64,000 nt of DNA, from contig SFFV01000005.1 in NCBI GenBank assembly GCA_004557735.1, positions 1-64,000 on the forward strand, in the 5' to 3' direction. The position numbers and the translations under genes were made by a program. This DNA comes from Clostridiales bacterium. Its GTDB lineage: Bacteria; Bacillota; Clostridia; Oscillospirales; Oscillospiraceae. Below, piece after piece: positions 25,269 through 34,540 of the stretch (positions are counted from its first letter, which is position 1; each line of letters begins with the position of its first letter). Below the pieces are notes generated by a model. The model saw only the letters and a program-made list of their open reading frames with translations, was not told the DNA's origin and did no database searches.

Positions 25269-26147
25269 GTGGCTATTATCCCAAACTTTTTCCTAAATGC
25301 TGTGGTTGCACTTGGCGTTGATGGCGTTGACGGCGAAAAACACTGGATTGGAACAGGCTTTATCGTAGGACGTAAGGAAACCGACAATCCTACCCTTTCT
25401 ACATACTACATCATCACCAATAAGCACGTTATCAAACACCAACGCTTTGTCTATGTCCGCTTTAATTCTCTTGGAGGAACACTTGTCAAGGATTATAGAG
25501 TCAACTTATATGACGATGCGGGGGCAGCGATTTTTTCGGCACATCCGCACGACAAGACAGATGTTATTGCTCTTCAAATTCTCCCCCAAACTTTAATCAA
25601 TGACAAATCCATTTGGGGCGCATTTGATCTTTCTGATCACGCACTGACGCTTGAACAAATGCAAACCACCGGTGTGGATGAAGGGAGCCTTGTGTATGCG
25701 TTAGGGTTTCCTATGGACTTGGTTGATCCGATCAAAGTTCCCATTTGCAGGCTTGGTTGTATCTCGCGAATAACAGATGCATTCTTGCTGAAGAAAGGAA
25801 CCCCGATATTTTTGGTCGATGCACAAACCTTTCCCGGAAATTCTGGCGGTCCCATCGTGAGCAGGCCAGAACACATGTCTATCGACGGAACGCCCTACAA
25901 TACCAGCGCGAATCTTGTTGGAATTTTAAGCGCATATATCCCTTACAAAGAAACTCTGTACAGTAGGCAAACCGGCCGTGATCGAATGATCATGGAAGAG
26001 AACAGTGGGCTCACTATTGTTCATCCTGTTGATCGCATCAAAGAGGTTGTTGAACTCGAATGGGCGCGAGTCGAGCAACAGAAGACGCTGATCAGTGCTG
26101 CAAAGCTTTCTGCTCCGCAGGAAGTCAAGGAAGAGGTTGCTGTATGA
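25269..26147 (+). CDS. Trypsin-like serine protease in the restriction operon
   Basis: A 292-residue cytosolic protein with a trypsin/HtrA-type fold. The catalytic triad reads as His53 (ITNKHVI), Asp98 (DKTDVIAL) and Ser192 (FPGNSGGPI). There is no signal peptide, PDZ domain or membrane helix, so it acts inside the cell. The start is GTG with AAAGGAG upstream. It overlaps the following hsdS by four bases, placing a protease squarely within a type I restriction operon. Intracellular trypsin-like proteases occur in phage-defence systems; a role as an effector or sensor here is inference. Confidence 0.8.
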   Translation: MAIIPNFFLNAVVALGVDGVDGEKHWIGTGFIVGRKETDNPTLSTYYIITNKHVIKHQRFVYVRFNSLGGTLVKDYRVNLYDDAGAAIFSAHPHDKTDVIALQILPQTLINDKSIWGAFDLSDHALTLEQMQTTGVDEGSLVYALGFPMDLVDPIKVPICRLGCISRITDAFLLKKGTPIFLVDAQTFPGNSGGPIVSRPEHMSIDGTPYNTSANLVGILSAYIPYKETLYSRQTGRDRMIMEENSGLTIVHPVDRIKEVVELEWARVEQQKTLISAAKLSAPQEVKEEVAV

Positions 26148-27388
26148 CACCAGAAGTAAAAGAAAGAATTGAACAAATCCGGCACGGAAACGTGCCGGAG
26201 GGGTATAAGAAAACTGTATCTGGCATTATTCCGAACGAATGGCGAGTAGGTCAAGTGAGTGAATGTATTGAAGAATATAAGCTTCTCTCTAATGACATAG
26301 CACACATTCCTGTGTATTCCTCGTCCAGAAAGGGTCTTATTCCTCAATCCGATTACTACGATCAGAGGGAAGCCGTAGAAACTAATCTTGGTTATAAGGT
26401 GGTTCCGCAAGGATATGTTACCTATCGTCATATGAGCGATGATGATGTATTTCACTTCAACATTAACAGGACTGATGGAGATATTCTTGTCAGTAGTGAA
26501 TACCCTGTATTCACATCATCAGATAACTGTGATTTGGGTTTCTTAATTCCTGCGCTGAATAATACTGCGAGATTTCGATACTTCTGTAAGATTCAGAAAT
26601 TGGGTGGAACCCGAACTCGTTTGTATTTAGACAACTTAAAAAAATACGTCTTAGCGTTACCTCCTTTTAGTGAGCAAATTAAAATCGCCGAAATTCTCAC
26701 CACACAGGATAAGGTCATTGAATTGAAAGAAAAGCGGCTTGCAGAAAAGCAGCGGCAGAAAAAGTATCTGATGCAGCAGCTTTTGACCGGCAAGAAGCGT
26801 CTGCCCGGATTCGATGCCAAGTGGGAGAACGCACCATTAAAGAAGATTTTGAAAGAGAGAAAGATGTATTCGCCCAAAGGGGCTGAATATCCCCATGTGA
26901 CGCTTTCCACAGAAGGAATCTATGCCAAGAGCGATAGATATGACCGAGATCACTTGGTTAAGGATGAGGAGAAAGAATACAAGATTACACACAAGGGAGA
27001 TATTTGCTACAATCCGGCCAATTTGAAGTTTGGAGTAATCTGCATCAACAATTTTGGTGATGCGATTTTTTCTCCGATCTATGTAACTTTCGAAGTTGTT
27101 GGCAATGTGTCCTCCGCTTTTCTGTCTAATTGCCTAATGCGCTGGGACTTCATCAACGCTGTTCGAAAATACGAAGAAGGCACTGTTTATGAGCGTATGG
27201 CAGTTAAACCGGAAGACTTTCTGAAATTCGAAATGATGCTCCCACCTTATGATGAGCAAGTGGCGATTGCAGAGATTCTCGCAGTAGCCGACAAAGAAAT
27301 CGACCTACTCCGCCGAGATCTTGAACAGGAAAAGCAAAAGAAAAAGGCCCTGATGCAGCTTTTACTGACGGGCATTGTGAGGGTGTAA
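26144..27388 (+). CDS. hsdS: Type I restriction specificity subunit (two TRDs)
   Basis: A 414-residue HsdS. Two target-recognition domains are separated by conserved coiled helices: the first ends FSEQIKIAEILTTQDKVIELKEKRLAEKQRQKKYLMQQLLTGKKRLPGF (about 180-225) and the second ends YDEQVAIAEILAVADKEIDLLRRDLEQEKQKKKALMQLLLTG. It sets the bipartite DNA target for the HsdM/HsdR complex. MTPEVKE is the start, overlapping the protease stop by ATGA. Length and layout are normal. Confidence 0.93.
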   Translation: MTPEVKERIEQIRHGNVPEGYKKTVSGIIPNEWRVGQVSECIEEYKLLSNDIAHIPVYSSSRKGLIPQSDYYDQREAVETNLGYKVVPQGYVTYRHMSDDDVFHFNINRTDGDILVSSEYPVFTSSDNCDLGFLIPALNNTARFRYFCKIQKLGGTRTRLYLDNLKKYVLALPPFSEQIKIAEILTTQDKVIELKEKRLAEKQRQKKYLMQQLLTGKKRLPGFDAKWENAPLKKILKERKMYSPKGAEYPHVTLSTEGIYAKSDRYDRDHLVKDEEKEYKITHKGDICYNPANLKFGVICINNFGDAIFSPIYVTFEVVGNVSSAFLSNCLMRWDFINAVRKYEEGTVYERMAVKPEDFLKFEMMLPPYDEQVAIAEILAVADKEIDLLRRDLEQEKQKKKALMQLLLTGIVRV

Positions 27389-27389
27389 T

Positions 27390-28094
27390 ATGCTGCTTTC
27401 TGATGAGATGAAAAGTAAAATCGTTGATAACAACAGAAAGATTACAGAGTTGCTCAACGAGAACGAAAACATTCTTCGGGAAGCTGGTTATAACCCTCCA
27501 ATGATCAATTATGCGTTGGATCGTACCGAGAAAATTGGCTTTCCTTCCGGATATATCCGCACTGTTGCAGCATTTAACACGAAATACCATCTTCGAGAAA
27601 TTTGCCCTAACCGTACGACGCGTCATAACATTACATATGCTTTAGAAGCCTCTGATTTAATCAATTTCATAATGAATCGCGTAAATATCTGGGGATCGGT
27701 TGAAACGATTTTCTTTAAGCTCGCAATCGTTAACTTTGTATCTGTTATAGAGGCTATCGTTCTTGAAGCCGCAAACAATATCTGTTGTAACGCAAGCAAC
27801 TGTGGGAAAACCAAAACCTGCTATTATCACTTTTCTAAGGAAGAACGAAACAACGCCCGAAAAGCCGTTGAAAAGTTGACGTTGGTTGGGATTTTGGATT
27901 TTGATACAGATAAGGTTTCCCGTGTGCAGGAAATAATCGGCTTGCGCAACCGAATCCATATACGGCTTACCAAAGGAAACGAAATGAATTTGGATGATTT
28001 TACACTTTCCCTATATAACGAGGTAGTTGCTTTGCTCCAAGATATAGACAAACAAATCTACGAGAAAGCTGTACCTCATTATAGATGCAACTAA
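27390..28094 (+). CDS. Unknown 234-aa protein, possibly HEPN-like
   Basis: A 234-residue mostly helical protein. It has a Cys cluster (CCNASNCGKTKTC near 131-143) and, near the end, GLRNRIHIR followed by an acidic helix, which is similar to the RNxxH-type catalytic motif of HEPN RNases but with an atypical spacing. It starts one base after the hsdS stop and belongs to the operon. HEPN proteins often work as toxins in defence loci. The family is not recognised with confidence. Confidence 0.55.
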   Translation: MLLSDEMKSKIVDNNRKITELLNENENILREAGYNPPMINYALDRTEKIGFPSGYIRTVAAFNTKYHLREICPNRTTRHNITYALEASDLINFIMNRVNIWGSVETIFFKLAIVNFVSVIEAIVLEAANNICCNASNCGKTKTCYYHFSKEERNNARKAVEKLTLVGILDFDTDKVSRVQEIIGLRNRIHIRLTKGNEMNLDDFTLSLYNEVVALLQDIDKQIYEKAVPHYRCN

Positions 28095-28101
28095 CGCGAC
28101 C

Positions 28102-28128
28102 AGCGAGGCGGGATTTTTCCGCCCCGCT
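28102..28128 (+). terminator. Internal hairpin before hsdR
   Basis: AGCGAGGCGG pairs with CCGCCCCGCT (one mismatch) around a T-rich loop, in the gap between the 234-aa gene and hsdR. It could attenuate transcription so that hsdR is made later than the methylase. No long T-tract follows. Confidence 0.35.
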
Positions 28129-28168
28129 ATTCGTGCATTTATACTCTTTCCCGAAAGGAGGCAATTCC

Positions 28169-31100
28169 ATGGATAAAAATGCCTATCTGGAAGTCAACGC
28201 CAGCCAAAAGCCTGCCATTGAACTTCTTCAGGCGATGGGCTACACATACATATCGCCAGAGAACTGCGAAAAGCAGCGCGGCAGCAAGTATCATGTATTG
28301 CTGAAGGACATCCTGCGCGGCCAGCTGCGCAAGCTCAACCGCTATACCTATGCCGGTGCAGAGAATGAGTTTTCCTCTGCCAATATCGAGCGGGCCATGG
28401 ATGATCTGGACGAGCCTTTAACTGACGGTCTGGTTCGCACCAGCGAAAAGATTTACGATGCGTTGCTGTTGGGCAAAAGCTATTTGGAAACTGTTGGCGA
28501 AGGAAAGATGCTCAGTTTCAACTTGAAGTACATTGATTGGGACAACCCGCAAAACAATATATTTCATGTGACAGAAGAGTTTGCAGTAGAAAGCCAGGAC
28601 AAGCAGCACAACGCTCGTCCTGATATTGTGCTGTTTATCAACGGCATTCCCTTTGCCGTGATTGAATGCAAGGCTCCGCAGGTTTCTGTGGATCAGGCCG
28701 TTGAGCAGATGATCCGCAATCAGCAGGCAGACTATATCCCGCAGCTGTTTAAGTATGCGCAGATTGTTCTTGCCACCAACAAGAACGCCGTCAAGTATGC
28801 TACTGCAGGTACTCCCAAGAAGTTCTGGAATGTTTGGAAAGAACAGAACAGCGAGTGGCTGCAGGCTCAACTGAATGCGCTTGTTGCAGATCGTACGCCC
28901 ACCGAGCAGGACAAGAATATCATTTCACTGTTCAGCCAAGAGAGAGTTTTTGAACTGATCCGGTATTTCATTCTTTTCGATGCAAACGTGAAGAAAGTAT
29001 GCCGTTATCAGCAGTACTTTGCAATCAAAGAAATTATGAAAACCATTGCCGAGAATGACGAGAAAGGTAATCGTCAGAGTGGCGTGATCTGGCACACACA
29101 GGGCAGCGGTAAAAGCCTTACCATGGTTATGCTGGCGAAGTATATTCTGATGGAACTGAGAGACTGTCATCCCCGCGTGGTCATCGTAACCGACCGAAAG
29201 GAACTGGACGGACAGATTGCTGCAACCTTCTCTCATACGCGGTTGAATCCTGCTCGTGCGACAAGCGGACGTCATCTTGTGGAGCTGGTCAATAGCTCTA
29301 AGGCAGATGTGGTTACCAGCATCATCAACAAGTTTAATACCGTAGAGCGTCAGGAAACCAAGAATAATTCTCGTGACGTCTTCGTTCTTGTTGACGAAAG
29401 CCATAGATCGAACTACGGCCTTATGGCAACCAAGATGCGCAGTGTGTTTCCGAACGCCTGCTATATTGGCTTCACCGGCACACCGCTGATGAAGCATGAA
29501 AAAAACACCATGACCAAGTTCGGCAAGCTGATTCACAAGTACACCATCAAAGATGGCGTGGAAGACGGTGCTATCGTTCCTTTGATTTACGAAGGACGTT
29601 TTGTTGATCAGCGAGTGGACGAGGAGAACATCGACTTATGGTTCAAGCAGACCACCAAGCGGCTGACTGATTCCCAGAAAGAAGATCTGCGCAAAAAGTG
29701 GAGCAGTATTCGCCGCTTGACTTCTACCGATGCCCGTATCAAGCGTATTGCCTTGGATATCAGCGAGCACTTTGTGGAGGGCTATAAGCACACAGGATTT
29801 AAGGCAATGCTTGCGACGAACTATAAGCGAGATGCAATCCGTTATCTCGAGTGCTTTGAAAAGTTCGGCGATCTGACTTGTGCTGTTGTGATTTCACCGC
29901 CTGATTTGCGCGAAAGCGTTGATGATGTGGATGAAGGCACAGACGATCTGGTTATCTCCTACTGGAACAAGATGATGAAGCAGTATGGTGATGCTGATCG
30001 TTACGAAGAAGCCATGAAGAATAAGTTCTGTGACGGTGAAATTGATATTCTGATCGTATGCAGCAAGCTCCTCACAGGTTTCGATGCTCCCATTTGTCAG
30101 GTTCTCTACATTGACAGGGAACTGAAAGAGCATGGACTATTGCAGGCTATCGCGAGAACCAATCGTCTATATGAAGGCAAAGACTATGGTTTAATTGTTG
30201 ATTATCGTGGCTTGATTGAAAAGCTTGATACAGCAATGGACATGTATAGCGGTGCCGGACTTGAGAACTTTGACAGCGGTGATCTGAAAGGCGTTGTCGT
30301 TGATGTTATGACGGCTATCGGTGATCTAAGAAGCTCTTACACGCAGTTGGTGGAGCTATTTGCACCAGTATCCAACAAAAACGATTCTGAAGCTGTCGAA
30401 GTATTCCTGGCCAATGAAAAGATCAGAGAAGATTTCTACAACCTTCTTTGCGCCTTTGGTCGAGCTTTAAACTTGGTGCTGAATGCGGAGCAAACGTACA
30501 ACGCTTTGCCGAAAGAGGAACGGAAGAAATATCAAGATACCTTTATCTTCTTTGCAAAAGTTCGCCGCAGTGTAAAGATTCGATACTGTGATACAATCGA
30601 CAACAGCGAATATGAGCCTTTGATGCAGAACCTACTTGATACGCATCTGTCTGTTGCCGGCTTAAAGCAAATCACAAATCCTATTGATATTCTGAACAAG
30701 GATGACTTTGAGAAAGAACTCGAAGAACTCGGTTCTCTCCGTTCAAAGGCAGATGCTATCACAAGCCGAATGACAAAGAGCATCAGCGAGAAACGCGATG
30801 AGAATCCCGCATACTACGACAGCTTTTCCAAGCGGATCAAGGAAGCGCTTGAGCTCTACAAAGAGAAAGTTATATCCGAAGCAGAGTACCTGGCCAAAAT
30901 GCGTACGATTATGGAGGACTACCATAATGGCAAGAGTACAGTGAGCTATCCCGAACGCATCAAGTCGAATGTTCATGCTCAGGCGTTTTATGGTGTGCTT
31001 ATTGCAATTTTCGATGAAGTAAAGAGTGAACAGATTACTCCTGATTTTGTTGCGGAAGTTGCTGAGGAGATTACGAAGATAATCGCTTCACACAGTCAGG

Positions 31101-31258
31101 TTGACTGGACGAACAACAAGACGATTCACGACAGAATCTCCCAGGATATTGATGATCTTTTTTACGAATACGAAAAGAATCATGGACTAACTTTGTCCTT
31201 TGATCTCATAGACAAAATCATAGACAACGTTAAGACCGTTGCATTGCGGAGGTTCTAA
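28169..31258 (+). CDS. hsdR: Type I restriction endonuclease subunit
   Basis: A 1029-residue HsdR. A PD-(D/E)xK nuclease comes first (Asp152 in ARPDIVLF, Glu166 and Lys168 in AVIECKAP), then a superfamily 2 translocase with Walker A GSGKSLTM near 312, the box DESHRSNYG near 409, and FTGTPL near 430. The C-terminal part is helical and contacts the methylase. It moves DNA through the complex and cuts at a distance from unmethylated sites. MDKNAYLE is the start, with GGAGG eight bases upstream; a longer in-frame start lies inside the previous gene. Confidence 0.95.
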   Translation: MDKNAYLEVNASQKPAIELLQAMGYTYISPENCEKQRGSKYHVLLKDILRGQLRKLNRYTYAGAENEFSSANIERAMDDLDEPLTDGLVRTSEKIYDALLLGKSYLETVGEGKMLSFNLKYIDWDNPQNNIFHVTEEFAVESQDKQHNARPDIVLFINGIPFAVIECKAPQVSVDQAVEQMIRNQQADYIPQLFKYAQIVLATNKNAVKYATAGTPKKFWNVWKEQNSEWLQAQLNALVADRTPTEQDKNIISLFSQERVFELIRYFILFDANVKKVCRYQQYFAIKEIMKTIAENDEKGNRQSGVIWHTQGSGKSLTMVMLAKYILMELRDCHPRVVIVTDRKELDGQIAATFSHTRLNPARATSGRHLVELVNSSKADVVTSIINKFNTVERQETKNNSRDVFVLVDESHRSNYGLMATKMRSVFPNACYIGFTGTPLMKHEKNTMTKFGKLIHKYTIKDGVEDGAIVPLIYEGRFVDQRVDEENIDLWFKQTTKRLTDSQKEDLRKKWSSIRRLTSTDARIKRIALDISEHFVEGYKHTGFKAMLATNYKRDAIRYLECFEKFGDLTCAVVISPPDLRESVDDVDEGTDDLVISYWNKMMKQYGDADRYEEAMKNKFCDGEIDILIVCSKLLTGFDAPICQVLYIDRELKEHGLLQAIARTNRLYEGKDYGLIVDYRGLIEKLDTAMDMYSGAGLENFDSGDLKGVVVDVMTAIGDLRSSYTQLVELFAPVSNKNDSEAVEVFLANEKIREDFYNLLCAFGRALNLVLNAEQTYNALPKEERKKYQDTFIFFAKVRRSVKIRYCDTIDNSEYEPLMQNLLDTHLSVAGLKQITNPIDILNKDDFEKELEELGSLRSKADAITSRMTKSISEKRDENPAYYDSFSKRIKEALELYKEKVISEAEYLAKMRTIMEDYHNGKSTVSYPERIKSNVHAQAFYGVLIAIFDEVKSEQITPDFVAEVAEEITKIIASHSQVDWTNNKTIHDRISQDIDDLFYEYEKNHGLTLSFDLIDKIIDNVKTVALRRF

Positions 31259-31261
31259 AGT

Positions 31262-31993
31262 ATGAGCACCACAAGCAAAAGGATGGTCTTAGCAGAAGGT
31301 CAAGAGATCAGTTACGTTCTAGAAAGAAAACAGGTTAAGAACCTCAATTTGAGAATCAGAAAAGATGGCAGAGTGTTTGTTTCCGCAAGTGATGCTGTTC
31401 CTTTTGAAGAGGTTGATGAATTCGTTTGCAATAAGGCTTCGTATATTCTGGATGCCGTTAAACGTTTCAACGAAATGGCTCTGTACAAGCCTCAGCCGAA
31501 GCAATATGTCAGTGGAGAAACATTCTATCTTCAGGGACGAGGTTTGCGTTTACAAGTATCTCAAGCAACAAAGGATTCCATTTCATCGGATGGTGTCTAC
31601 ATCTATCTTAAAGTAAAAGATGTAAATGACTTCGAAAAGAAACGCCGCATTGTAACTCGTTTTCTCGATCAAGAATGCAAAACAGCATTCAGTGAAGTGA
31701 TGGAAGATCTGTATCCGTTGGTAAAGAAATACGGTATTGAAAAGCCGACCCTAAGAATCCGAGACATGGAAACTCGTTGGGGATCTTGCTTGACGAAAAA
31801 GAGAATCATCACGCTGAACAAACGACTTCTTGAATCTCCAAGAAATTGCATTGAATATGTAGTGATGCATGAGCTTTGCCACCTGATACATCCAAATCAC
31901 TCGAAGCAATTCTATTCCTTCTTGACCATGCTGATGCCGGACTGGAAGGAACGCAAAGTCTATCTCGATAAAAGTGCAGCCTATTGGCTGTAA
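31262..31993 (+). CDS. YgjP-like zinc metallopeptidase
   Basis: A 243-residue protein of the DUF45/YgjP group. The zinc motif is VVMHELCHLIHPNHSKQFY near 199-217 (HExxH plus a third His), preceded by RWGSCLTKKRIITLNKRL, the family signature. YgjP-like genes commonly follow hsdR in type I operons; what they cut is not established. It starts three bases after the hsdR stop and so belongs to the operon. Confidence 0.85.
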   Translation: MSTTSKRMVLAEGQEISYVLERKQVKNLNLRIRKDGRVFVSASDAVPFEEVDEFVCNKASYILDAVKRFNEMALYKPQPKQYVSGETFYLQGRGLRLQVSQATKDSISSDGVYIYLKVKDVNDFEKKRRIVTRFLDQECKTAFSEVMEDLYPLVKKYGIEKPTLRIRDMETRWGSCLTKKRIITLNKRLLESPRNCIEYVVMHELCHLIHPNHSKQFYSFLTMLMPDWKERKVYLDKSAAYWL

Positions 31994-32316
31994 GTTTTAG
32001 CGCCGCAGGTGCGTAGCCAATTTCCTAGAAATTGTTAAAGGGTCTGGGATGTTGCCCAGCAAGATTTTGTGAAATGTCAGCGGAGCAGTAATTTCACAAA
32101 ATGCACGAGTGGGTACCGTCGTGCACTGCTTGCTAACTCCAACTATGAGTTAGCAAGCTGCACGCGGATTTCGCAATTTTGCCTCTAAACACGATGCAGT
32201 CATTTGGTGCAAAATTCGAAATGGCTATCGCCGTGCACTGCTTGCCAAGTATGTTTCACAATAATAATTTTCATTTCATTCGGCGCACATCAGCGACAAA
32301 GGAGGCGTAGTAGCAA
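31994..32316 (+). other. Structured 323-nt intergenic region, candidate non-coding RNA
   Basis: No coding frame is visible. Five consecutive inverted repeats are: AATTTC/GAAATT (32019-32033), CTGGG/CCCAG (32044-32059), TTTTGTGAAAT/ATTTCACAAAA (32065-32101, 11 perfect pairs), GCACGA/TCGTGC (32103-32124) and CTTGCTAACTC/GAGTTAGCAAG (32129-32157, 11 perfect pairs). The 14-base GTGCACTGCTTGC-type string at about 32121 recurs near 32231. GGAGG for the next gene is at the end. It could be a regulatory RNA or a stacked terminator and operator region. Confidence 0.4.
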
Positions 32317-34422
32317 ATGTTCATATACCAAGGAAGCATCATTACAAACTTCCTAAGCCAAAACGGACAGCAATACAAGATTCCTGTGTACCAGAGAAAT
32401 TACGAGTGGTCTAAGGAACAGTGCAAGAAACTGTTCGAGGATATCGTTCAGGCAGCAAAGCGCAACCAACTGCACTTCACTGGTTCTATCGTGTTTCAGC
32501 CCCTGGCTCCGATCAAGGGCATCAATAACAGCATCGTTATTGATGGCCAGCAGCGATTAACTACGATCTACATTTTGATCAAAGCATTGGTAGACACAGC
32601 TGCATCCGATGCGGAAAAAACTGTGCCGATGGCTGCGCTATTCAATACCGATCAGTTCAATCAATTCAACTTAGACGACACTACCAAGGTAAAGTTGAAG
32701 CCCGCCAAAGATAATAACGATCAGCTGCTGAATCTTCTCTACAACAAACATGACAAGATAGATAAGGGCTGCGAGATTTACCGCAACTATGCTTACTTCT
32801 GCGAACTCATTAAAGAGCAGCAAAGTGTTGGCATAACCGCAAGCGATATCTACCGCGGTATCGGCTTGCTGACTGTTGCCGTCATTCAATTGGATGGAAG
32901 TGACAAGGCGCAGGAGATATTTGAGCGAATCAATTCTACCGGAATCCCTTTGAGCCTTGCAGATAAAATTCGAAATCACGTATTGATGACTGACATCGAT
33001 CAGGATCGCTTGTACGAAGAGTATTGGCTGATAATCGAAAAGCTGTTGCCCAAAGATCAGCTTTCAACGTTCTTCCTTGACTACTTAAACACTAAAATTG
33101 ATGGCTTCGCTAAAGAAGGCGATGCCTATGATGTATTTAAGGAAGTTTTCAAGAATGGCGGATACACCAACGAAAGCATGTTGGCGGAAATTCTACACTA
33201 CGCAGAGTTCTACAACGCGTTCCTTTATGGTAACGATGGTAAATACAGCAAGGAAGTCAATACTTTGCTTCGCAATCTCCAGAAATTGAAGCAGACAACC
33301 GTATTTCTATTCTTGTTCCCGGTATTTGATGATTTCTCAAATAATATCATTGACGAAAAGGAGTTGGAGCGCGTACTGCGTTTCTTGCTGAATTACAGCA
33401 TCCGCCGTCTAATCTGTGAAGTGGGTTCAAACTCTTTGCGCGGTCTGTACAAGACCCTTTACGCCAGAGTCTTTGCCCGTCCCGAAAACAAACAGCATTA
33501 TTATGATGCTATTGTCTCGTTCTTCCAACAGTTGACTTCCAAAGATGTATTGCCCGACGATAATACTTTCGTGCTGGCTTTGAAGCAAAATAATTTGTAT
33601 CGGAAGAATGCACTCTGCAAGTTCCTTCTGACCGCGATTGAAAACCAAGGCAAGGAACAACTGATTACAGACAATCTGACTATTGAACACATCATGCCTC
33701 AGAACAAGAATTTGTCTACCTCTTGGCAGAAGATGTTGGGTGAGGATATTTGGCAGAGCGTGCAGGAAAAGTATTTGCATACTCTTGGTAATTTGACTCT
33801 AACTGCATACAATAGCGAATTGGGCGATAAGCCTTTCGATGTGAAGCAACAGGAACTTGATGATGTGAAGACCAAGGTTGTTGTGCTTTATGCCGATGTC
33901 AAGGGGCGTACCGTTTGGAACGCTGATGCAATTGAACAGAGAGCTGATCGTCTCGCTGACGCTATTGTCAAGCTATATCCGATTGAACTACCTGCGCAGG
34001 CCATCTCTTTTGCTGATCCTCGCTATAAGGAATACTCTTGCGAAGATCCTGACACCGCTACCTACAAAGCACCCAACTATTACGTTCTTCAGGGTGAACG
34101 TGTTAATACAACCAACTTTGCCGAAATGCTCCGCTCTGTGGTAAGCAGACTTTATGAGCAAGATAGCAGCGTCATTGAGGATATGGCTCGTAATAATGAG
34201 AAACTCCTCTCTTGGTCTCAAAATGTAATGTTCTCCTATGATGTCAATGAAGTTTATGGTGACAGCAAAATTGCCGGTACAGATATTTATCAGAGCGTCG
34301 GCTTTTCTGCAGCTCACATTATGTACATCATCCGAGCATTGCTCGACAAATACGATATAGACAGAGGCGATTTTGTCTATAGTGCCCGTTCCACAAAAAC
34401 AGTTTCCACTGAAACTGAATAA
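32317..34422 (+). CDS. GmrSD-like DUF262/DUF1524 restriction protein
   Basis: A 701-residue single-chain protein of the type IV, GmrSD-like group. The DUF262 part (1-230) has IPVYQRNYEW near 23 and the ParB-like DGQQRLTTIY near 74; INSTGIPLSLADKIRNHVLM is near 206. The DUF1524 part has the HNH-like TIEHIMPQNK near 455 and LGNLTLTAYNSELGDKPF. Such proteins cut modified DNA with NTP use. A C-terminal stretch of about 130 residues is extra and not recognised. It stands alone, with a strong terminator after it. Confidence 0.85.
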   Translation: MFIYQGSIITNFLSQNGQQYKIPVYQRNYEWSKEQCKKLFEDIVQAAKRNQLHFTGSIVFQPLAPIKGINNSIVIDGQQRLTTIYILIKALVDTAASDAEKTVPMAALFNTDQFNQFNLDDTTKVKLKPAKDNNDQLLNLLYNKHDKIDKGCEIYRNYAYFCELIKEQQSVGITASDIYRGIGLLTVAVIQLDGSDKAQEIFERINSTGIPLSLADKIRNHVLMTDIDQDRLYEEYWLIIEKLLPKDQLSTFFLDYLNTKIDGFAKEGDAYDVFKEVFKNGGYTNESMLAEILHYAEFYNAFLYGNDGKYSKEVNTLLRNLQKLKQTTVFLFLFPVFDDFSNNIIDEKELERVLRFLLNYSIRRLICEVGSNSLRGLYKTLYARVFARPENKQHYYDAIVSFFQQLTSKDVLPDDNTFVLALKQNNLYRKNALCKFLLTAIENQGKEQLITDNLTIEHIMPQNKNLSTSWQKMLGEDIWQSVQEKYLHTLGNLTLTAYNSELGDKPFDVKQQELDDVKTKVVVLYADVKGRTVWNADAIEQRADRLADAIVKLYPIELPAQAISFADPRYKEYSCEDPDTATYKAPNYYVLQGERVNTTNFAEMLRSVVSRLYEQDSSVIEDMARNNEKLLSWSQNVMFSYDVNEVYGDSKIAGTDIYQSVGFSAAHIMYIIRALLDKYDIDRGDFVYSARSTKTVSTETE

Positions 34423-34424
34423 CA

Positions 34425-34467
34425 GATAAAGCCAGAAAGAACTGCGACCGGACTCTCTGGCTTTATC
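34425..34467 (+). terminator. Terminator after the DUF262 gene
   Basis: GATAAAGCCAGA pairs perfectly with TCTGGCTTTATC (12 bp, loop 19 bases). It starts two bases after the stop codon. Confidence 0.7.
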
Positions 34468-34511
34468 ACGAATTATGTTAATTTAAGATTGTAAATATCC
34501 GGATTTGGCAG

Positions 34512-34526
34512 TATGATATAATCATA
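34512..34526 (+). promoter_or_regulatory. Palindrome over the -10 of the XRE gene
   Basis: TATGAT-ATA-ATCATA is a perfect palindrome. It contains an extended -10, TGA-TATAAT (34514-34522). No good -35 is seen. A protein bound here would block the promoter, so autorepression by the XRE protein is likely. Confidence 0.55.
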
Positions 34527-34540
34527 GGAGGTGGTGCACT

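Noticed and set aside
32000-32316. Retron non-coding RNA
   Set aside because: No reverse transcriptase gene is adjacent or anywhere in the window.
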